Positions 6,335-10,392 of a DNA stretch of 10,392 nt are shown piece after piece. A program made the translations under genes and the position numbers. Positions within the stretch are counted from its first letter, which is position 1. Each line of letters starts with the position of its first letter. Location of the stretch: contig JAEFAK010000051.1 in the NCBI GenBank assembly GCA_016287555.1, forward strand, positions 1 to 10,392, given 5' to 3'. The stretch is from Oscillospiraceae bacterium. Lineage in GTDB: Bacteria > Bacillota > Clostridia > Oscillospirales > Oscillospiraceae. The notes beneath the pieces were generated by a model, which did not search any database, was not told the DNA's origin, and saw nothing but the letters and a program-made list of their open reading frames with translations.

Positions 6335-6564
6335 TCCGCCGGGAAGAAGACCGCGAGCACGTCTTCCGCTCCTGCGCGGCCGGAGAAGGCGCCGCCTATC
6401 GTCTCGGCCATCTCGCGCAGGTCCACGCTCTCATACAGCACCGGCGCGAGCGTCTTCGCAGCGGCCCGCGTCCATTCGGGTTTTACGAGCCTAATGCCGA
6501 GAGCCGCGGCGAGGATGACCGCGCACAGGGCGAGCCGGACCCCCGCGTTTTTGAACAGCTCCAT
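6331..6564 (-). CDS. 77-aa single-pass membrane protein, possible SpoIVFA remnant
   Basis: A small protein with one predicted membrane span (about residues 9-26, LALCAVILAAALGIRLV), then a hydrophilic stretch of about 50 residues ending FSGRAGAEDVLAVFFPAD. I do not recognise it by sequence. ATG at 6564 is preceded by GGAGGTG (6576-6570) at 5 nt, a clear start; the frame is open further upstream to 6657, but that part crosses the divergent promoter region and has no start signal. It overlaps the M50 protease by 4 nt. In Firmicutes this slot often holds SpoIVFA, the membrane regulator of SpoIVFB, normally with an extracytoplasmic LytM domain. That domain is absent here, so this may be a shortened SpoIVFA-like partner. 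Expression is likely; the function is inferred from position only. Confidence 0.7.
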   Translation of the reverse strand: MELFKNAGVRLALCAVILAAALGIRLVKPEWTRAAAKTLAPVLYESVDLREMAETIGGAFSGRAGAEDVLAVFFPAD

Positions 6565-6583
6565 ATCGTCACCTCCGTCTTTA

Positions 6584-6611
6584 TTGATTTTATTTGCGCA
6601 GATGGTATAAT
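6584..6611 (+). promoter_or_regulatory. Promoter of the xer-MBOAT-DHHW operon
   Basis: TTGATT (6584-6589) and TATAAT (6606-6611) are 16 nt apart, and TG one base before the -10 makes it extended. The start should be near 6618, giving about 38 nt of leader with AAAGGAGGG ahead of the ATG at 6656. The -10 is overlapped by the inverted repeat ATAATA-GTA-TATTAT (6607-6621). I see no convincing promoter for the divergent minus-strand operon in the same gap (6565-6655). Confidence 0.72.
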
Positions 6612-6655
6612 AGTATATTATCGATCGTGCGAAACCGGCTGAAAGGAGGGATAGC

Positions 6656-7681
6656 ATGTCGGATTACAGGAAGGACGCCTCGCCGCTCGTGCGCGACTTT
6701 CTGACATATCACGAGGTCATCAAGAGCCATTCGCAAAAGACCGTCGACGAATACTATCTCGACCTGCGGACCTTTTTCCGCTTTCTCAAGCTGCAGCGCG
6801 GCCTCGTCGACGAGAGCGTGCCTTTCGACGAGATACCCGTAAATGACGTCGATCTCCCCTTCGTCGCGGCGGTCACGCGAGCCGAGGTCTACGACTTCCT
6901 CGCCTTCTTATCGCGCGACAGGGTCAAAAACGAGAGGGCCAATCTCCCGGAATACGGTCTTTCCGCCGCTTCCCGCGCCCGCAAGATAGCGACGCTGCGC
7001 TCCTTCTACAAATATCTGACGGTCAAATCCGGCCTGCTGGAGGAAAACCCCATAGAGCAGCTCGATTCCCCGAAGCTCAGACGGACGCTGCCGAAGTATC
7101 TCTCCGTCGAGGAATGCAGACAGCTTCTCAGCTCAGTCGACGGGCGCTACGCCGTCCGCGACTACTGCATACTGATGCTGTTTCTCAACTGCGGGCTCCG
7201 TATATCCGAGCTTGTCGGGCTCGATCTGGGCGACGTGCACGCAGACCATCTGCGCATACTCGGCAAGGGCGGCAAGGAGCGCGTGACTTACCTCAACGAG
7301 GCGGCCGCGGACGCGATAAACGAGTATCTGAAGGTCAGGCTCCGCGAGGCCGAGCGCAAGGACGTCACGACCCGCGCGCTCTTTCTCAGTTCCCGCGGGG
7401 ACAGGATATCCCGCTCGACCGTCCACGCGCTGGTGAAAAAGCACCTGCTGGAGGCCGGGCTCGACGCGGACGGCTTCAGTGCGCACAAGCTTCGCCATAC
7501 CGCAGCGACGATGCTCCTCGGCAAGGGCGTCGACCTCAAGACGCTGCAGGAGCTGCTCGGGCACGAGCATCTCGGCACGACGGAGATTTACACGCACATA
7601 GAGAATACCGACCTCAAGATCGCCGCGGACGCCAATCCCCTCGCCGGCTTCAAGCCGAAAAACGGAGCTACGGAGGACTAA
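6656..7681 (+). CDS. XerC/XerD-type tyrosine recombinase
   Basis: A 341-aa site-specific tyrosine recombinase. The N-terminal SAM-like DNA-binding domain spans about 10-125 (VRDFLTYHEVIKSHSQKTVDEY, then LSAASRARKIATLRSFYKYL). The catalytic domain follows from about 145. All active-site residues are present: R182 (GLRISEL), K207 (GKGGKER), H277 and R280 (HKLRH), H303 (GHEHLG) and nucleophile Y312 (IYTHI). It is slightly longer than typical XerC/XerD because of an extra 20-odd residues near 48-70. It resembles chromosomal dimer-resolution recombinases more than phage integrases, though I cannot tell XerC from XerD or from a stand-alone Xer. The ATG at 6656 has AAAGGAGGG 5 nt upstream. Its stop is immediately followed by the MBOAT start, so it leads a three-gene unit. 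Confidence 0.93.
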   Translation: MSDYRKDASPLVRDFLTYHEVIKSHSQKTVDEYYLDLRTFFRFLKLQRGLVDESVPFDEIPVNDVDLPFVAAVTRAEVYDFLAFLSRDRVKNERANLPEYGLSAASRARKIATLRSFYKYLTVKSGLLEENPIEQLDSPKLRRTLPKYLSVEECRQLLSSVDGRYAVRDYCILMLFLNCGLRISELVGLDLGDVHADHLRILGKGGKERVTYLNEAAADAINEYLKVRLREAERKDVTTRALFLSSRGDRISRSTVHALVKKHLLEAGLDADGFSAHKLRHTAATMLLGKGVDLKTLQELLGHEHLGTTEIYTHIENTDLKIAADANPLAGFKPKNGATED

Positions 7682-9070
7682 ATGGTCTTTTCAAGCCTGC
7701 TCTTCATGTTCATATATCTGCCCGTCGTGCTGGCGGTGTACTACCTCGTTCCGTCGAAATGGCGCAACGTCTGGCTTTTCATAGTCAACCTTGTGTTCTA
7801 CGGCTGGGGCGAGCCCGTCTACATCGTGCTGATGCTCTTTTCCATCACGCTCAACTATGCGGCGGGCCTTCTCATAGCGCGCTTCAGGGACGACGGTAGG
7901 CGCGCCAAGCGCGTCCTGACCGCCTGCGTCGTTATAAACCTCGCGCTGCTCGTCTTCTTCAAATACTATGACTTCATCGCGGAAAACCTCTCGTTCATCC
8001 CGTTCATGAAGCCGCTGGGGCTGACGCTGCCTATCGGCATCTCCTTCTATACGTTCCAAACCATGAGCTACCCCATCGACGTATACAGAGGCGACGCCGA
8101 CGTGCAGAAAAACTACGTCTCCTTCGGGACGTTCGTCGCCCTCTTCCCCCAGCTCATTGCCGGCCCCATAGTCCGCTACAAGGACGTCGCGAGCCAGCTC
8201 GCCTTCCGCGCCAACGACCGCGAGCAGTTTGCCTCGGGCGTCCGCCGCTTCATCGTCGGCCTCGGCAAGAAGGTCCTGCTGGCGAACAATATCGGCATGC
8301 TCTGGGATACCTACAAGGCCATGCCCGCCGGCTCGCTCACCGTCGCGGGGGCGTGGCTGGGCATCATCGCCTTTACCCTGCAGATATACTTCGACTTTTC
8401 CGGCTACAGCGACATGGCCATCGGCCTTGGGCGCATGCTCGGCTTCGAATTTCTCGAAAACTTCAATTATCCCTATATCTCCAAGAGCATCACCGAGTTC
8501 TGGCGCCGCTGGCACATCAGCCTCTCGACGTGGTTTCGCGACTACGTCTATATCCCGCTCGGCGGCAACCGGAAGGGCCTCGCGCGCCAGCTCCTAAACA
8601 TACTCATAGTCTGGGCGCTGACCGGCTTCTGGCACGGCGCGAGCTGGAACTTCCTGCTCTGGGGGCTCTATTACGCGATCTGGCTTACGATAGAAAAGCT
8701 CTTCCTGCTCAAGCTGCTCGACAGATCCAGGATCATCTCGCATATATACGCGCTCGTCGTCGTCATCGTCGGCTGGGCGCTCTTCGCCATCGAGGACTCC
8801 GGCGAGTGCCTGCGCTACGTCGGGGCCATGTTCGGCGTGGGCTCGGCGGGCCTCATCGGGCCGGACGTGCTCTACTACCTGCGCAGCTACGGGCCCTCGC
8901 TCGCCGTCATGATAGTCGCCTGCACGCCGCTCGGCGCGCTCGTCATGAAAAAGCTGCCGAAGAAGGCCGCGGCGGTCGCCATCCCCGTGCTCATCCTCGC
9001 CGTGCTCGCCATTTCGACGGCGTATCTCGTGGACGGGACTTACAACCCGTTCCTCTACTTCAGATTTTAG
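7682..9070 (+). CDS. MBOAT family O-acyltransferase (AlgI-like)
   Basis: A 462-aa polytopic membrane O-acyltransferase. AlgI-type members pass an acyl group, usually acetyl, across the membrane for attachment to an extracellular polysaccharide or other wall polymer. Family marks in order: LVFYGWGEPVYI (37-48), LPIGISFYTFQTMSYPIDVYRG (116-137), FPQLIAGPIVRY (155-166), QIYFDFSGYSDMAIGLGRMLGF (234-255), EFWRRWHISLSTWFRDYVYIPLGG (272-295) and the catalytic block TGFWHGASWNFLLWG (314-328) with H318. H278 is the second conserved histidine. Roughly ten membrane spans are likely. The ATG abuts the xer stop (TAAATG), with GGAGG (7672-7676) inside the xer end. The DHHW protein 15 nt downstream is its expected partner. 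The acyl acceptor cannot be read from the sequence. Confidence 0.95.
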   Translation: MVFSSLLFMFIYLPVVLAVYYLVPSKWRNVWLFIVNLVFYGWGEPVYIVLMLFSITLNYAAGLLIARFRDDGRRAKRVLTACVVINLALLVFFKYYDFIAENLSFIPFMKPLGLTLPIGISFYTFQTMSYPIDVYRGDADVQKNYVSFGTFVALFPQLIAGPIVRYKDVASQLAFRANDREQFASGVRRFIVGLGKKVLLANNIGMLWDTYKAMPAGSLTVAGAWLGIIAFTLQIYFDFSGYSDMAIGLGRMLGFEFLENFNYPYISKSITEFWRRWHISLSTWFRDYVYIPLGGNRKGLARQLLNILIVWALTGFWHGASWNFLLWGLYYAIWLTIEKLFLLKLLDRSRIISHIYALVVVIVGWALFAIEDSGECLRYVGAMFGVGSAGLIGPDVLYYLRSYGPSLAVMIVACTPLGALVMKKLPKKAAAVAIPVLILAVLAISTAYLVDGTYNPFLYFRF

Positions 9071-9085
9071 AAAGGAGGCCGCGGC

Positions 9086-10204
9086 ATGAAAAAGGGCGCT
9101 CCCCTCGCGCAGATACTCGTCTTCGTCGTGTTCATCGCGGCCTTCGCCGTATTGAACCTCGTCACGCCCGCGCGCACCTTCTCCGAACAGGAGAACCGCT
9201 ATCTGGCGGCGGCGCCGAAGTTTTCCTTCGCAAAGCTCTTCGACGGGAGCTTCACGGAGTCCTTTGAAAAATACGTCACGGATCAGTTCTTCGGGCGCGA
9301 CCTCTGGGTCGCGGGCAAGGCGCGCGCGGAACGCGCCGCCGGCAAGACGGAGAACAACAACGTATTTTTCTGCGCGGACGATACGCTCGTCGAGCGCTTC
9401 TCCGAACCCGATTCCGCGCAGCTCACGGCGAACGTCGACGCCGTCAACGCCCTCGCTGCGAACACCGACGCGGACGTTTATCTCGCGCTCATCCCCGGCG
9501 CGGCGGCGATCTGGAGCGACAGGCTGCCCGCCAACGCAGACTGCGCCGACCAGCTCGCCGTCATAAGCGAGGTCTATTCCCGCACGGACGCGACGACGAT
9601 AGACGTCGCCGGCGCGCTTGAAGCGGCTGCCGACGAATATATCTTCTATCGCACGGACCACCACTGGACGAGCCTCGGCGCCTGTTACGCCTCCGACCGC
9701 ATCCTCTCGGCCATAACGGGCGTCGGCGGGAAAGCGCCGAAGAGCTTTGCGCCAAAGACGGTCACGACGGAGTTTTACGGCACGGCGTGGAGCTCCTCCG
9801 GCGCGACGTGGATACCGCCCGACAGCATCGATATCTACGTCCCGCAGGGAGACGCCGTCGTCAAGAACTACCCGCACGGGACCGAGGAGGACGGCACGCT
9901 CTACGACATGTCCCGCCTCGAGACGAAGGACAAATACTCGATGTTCTGCGGCGGCAACACCCCGCGCCTGCACGTCGATACCGGGAGCGAAGGCCCGCAT
10001 CTGCTCGTCCTGCGCGACAGCTACTTTGACAGCGAGCTTCCCTTCCTGCTCGGCAGCTTCTCGGAGATAGACGTGCTCGACCTGCGCTATTTCAGGACGA
10101 GCGTCGCGGACTTCATACGCGAAAACGGCGTCGACGCAGTGCTCGTCATATACAGCGTCTCCAATTTCTCGACAGACACCTCCGTCTTCCTCGCGGGAAG
10201 ATAA
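9086..10204 (+). CDS. DHHW family protein, AlgJ/AlgX-like O-acylation partner
   Basis: A 372-aa extracytoplasmic protein, probably held by an uncleaved N-terminal anchor (about 8-26). The segment TFSEQENRYLAAAPKFS (31-47) is the usual family start. The signature is YRTDHHWTSLGA (188-199). LLVLRDSYFDSELPFLLGSF (306-325) carries the likely SGNH-type serine S312. By comparison with AlgX, D191 and H193 with S312 would form the triad that transfers the acyl group supplied by the MBOAT protein onto an extracellular polymer. All three residues are kept, so it should be active. GGAGG (9074-9078) stands 7 nt before the ATG and 3 nt after the MBOAT stop. No promoter is visible in the 15-nt gap, so the two genes are co-transcribed. 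An IS element begins 27 nt after the stop codon. Confidence 0.92.
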   Translation: MKKGAPLAQILVFVVFIAAFAVLNLVTPARTFSEQENRYLAAAPKFSFAKLFDGSFTESFEKYVTDQFFGRDLWVAGKARAERAAGKTENNNVFFCADDTLVERFSEPDSAQLTANVDAVNALAANTDADVYLALIPGAAAIWSDRLPANADCADQLAVISEVYSRTDATTIDVAGALEAAADEYIFYRTDHHWTSLGACYASDRILSAITGVGGKAPKSFAPKTVTTEFYGTAWSSSGATWIPPDSIDIYVPQGDAVVKNYPHGTEEDGTLYDMSRLETKDKYSMFCGGNTPRLHVDTGSEGPHLLVLRDSYFDSELPFLLGSFSEIDVLDLRYFRTSVADFIRENGVDAVLVIYSVSNFSTDTSVFLAGR

Positions 10205-10231
10205 GAACAAATAAAGACCGCCCCGTCCAGA
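10205..10231 (+). other. Short spacer between DHHW gene and IS, possible half terminator
   Basis: This 27-nt stretch contains AAAGACCGCCCCGTCC (10213-10228), an A-rich then GC-rich string like the left arm of an intrinsic terminator. No matching right arm exists before the IS begins. It may continue beyond the IS, outside the window. This is a suggestion only. Confidence 0.3.
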
Positions 10232-10233
10232 TG

Positions 10234-10289
10234 AACAGCACCCCATTTGTTAGACAGTATGGTATACTGGAAACAAGAGGGGTGTTGTT
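10234..10289 (+). promoter_or_regulatory. Long hairpin at IS left end enclosing the orfA ribosome binding site
   Basis: Arms 10234-10251 and 10272-10289 pair over 18 positions with one A-A mismatch and two G-U pairs in RNA. Inside, CAGTAT (10255-10260) and ATACTG (10264-10269) form a second 6-bp stem with loop GGT. The right arm contains GAGGGGTG, the orfA ribosome binding site. A possible extended -10, TG-G-TATACT (10260-10268), lies in the inner stem; a transcript starting there would lack the left arm. Confidence 0.75.
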
Positions 10290-10291
10290 TT

Positions 10292-10392
10292 ATGCCAAAA
10301 GGGATACCGAACAAGAGATACACGGGCGAATTCAAGCAAAAAGTAGTAGAAACCATGATGCGTGAAAAGCTGAGCTACACAGAAGCAGCCCG
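10292..10392 (+). CDS. IS3-family transposase OrfA (helix-turn-helix protein), 5' part only
   Basis: The first 33 codons of an OrfA-type transposase protein. It starts MPKGIPNKRYTGEFKQKVVE and continues METMM-like to SYTEAA, which matches the N-terminus of IS150-group OrfA proteins: a basic start, then the first helix of a helix-turn-helix that binds the IS ends. In complete elements OrfA overlaps OrfB, the DDE integrase, and a -1 frameshift makes OrfAB; none of this is visible here. The ATG at 10292 lies 7 nt after GAGGGGTG. Translation is likely limited by the hairpin at 10234-10289. The frame is intact as far as it goes; whether the element is complete cannot be judged. Confidence 0.88.
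   Translation, partial: MPKGIPNKRYTGEFKQKVVETMMREKLSYTEAA

Larger units (their letters stand above)
10232..10392 (+). mobile_element. IS3-family (IS150-like) insertion sequence, left end, truncated by window
   Basis: The element seems to begin at TGAACAGCACCCCATTTGTT (10232-10251), which has the TG end and the CACCCCATTTGTTAGACA-like terminal sequence seen in IS150-group elements. It is followed by the start of orfA. Base composition is clearly lower in GC than the neighbouring genes, supporting transfer. The right end and any target duplication are outside the window, so the exact boundary is approximate. Confidence 0.8.

Noticed and set aside
6565..6657. Longer form of the 77-aa protein starting at 6657
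   Set aside because: The added residues cover the divergent promoter gap, while ATG at 6564 has GGAGGTG at ideal spacing.
8594..10246. 550-codon open frame on the minus strand across MBOAT and DHHW genes
   Set aside because: It is antisense to two well-supported genes and its product is an Arg/Glu/Val/Asp-rich string without family motifs, typical of the shadow frame of high-GC coding DNA.
1..10392. tRNA, rRNA or CRISPR array
   Set aside because: I saw no cloverleaf-like segments, rRNA stretches or regularly spaced repeats; the gaps are all too short.

Overview
The window is high-GC (roughly 60%), tightly packed bacterial DNA. It most likely comes from a spore-forming Clostridia relative, perhaps Oscillospiraceae-like. 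The evidence is the Firmicutes-style run rplS - lepB - rbgA - rnhB - yraN, a SpoIVFB-type site-2 protease next to a TIGR03960/TIGR03936 radical-SAM pair, frequent TTG/GTG starts, strong AGGAGG-type ribosome binding sites, and ATA isoleucine codons despite the GC content. The taxonomic call is an inference.

Left part, minus strand (1-3281, transcribed right to left). rplS has its own promoter, a structured leader of about 100 nt and a strong intrinsic terminator. A second promoter (TTGTTA-17-TAGAAT with an extended -10) then drives lepB (signal peptidase I), rbgA (50S assembly GTPase), rnhB (RNase HII), yraN (UPF0102) and an M19 dipeptidase cut by the window edge. These five genes are overlapping or 1 nt apart, so they read as one operon for ribosome assembly, secretion and nucleic-acid housekeeping.

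Middle part, minus strand (3282-6564). A 77-aa single-pass membrane protein, an M50 site-2 protease, a large radical SAM protein and its DUF2344 partner form a second run with two overlaps and one 40-nt gap. It resembles the spoIVFA-spoIVFB-radical SAM cluster of Firmicutes. The SpoIVFA position is filled by a very short protein, and rplS follows instead of the usual rng/rplU genes.

Right part, plus strand (6584-10204). From a divergent promoter, a XerC/D-type tyrosine recombinase is followed with no spacer by an MBOAT O-acyltransferase, then by a DHHW-family (AlgJ/AlgX-like) protein. The last two look like a two-part system that O-acylates an extracellular polymer.

Far right (10232-10392). 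An IS3-family (IS150-like) element begins 27 nt after the DHHW stop codon and runs off the window. Its left end can fold into a long hairpin that would hide the orfA ribosome binding site only in transcripts entering from outside. This is the most striking non-coding structure here. I found no RNA genes and no CRISPR array, and no gene-free stretch exceeds 300 bases. Apart from the IS end and a few local oddities, most of the window is ordinary chromosomal DNA.
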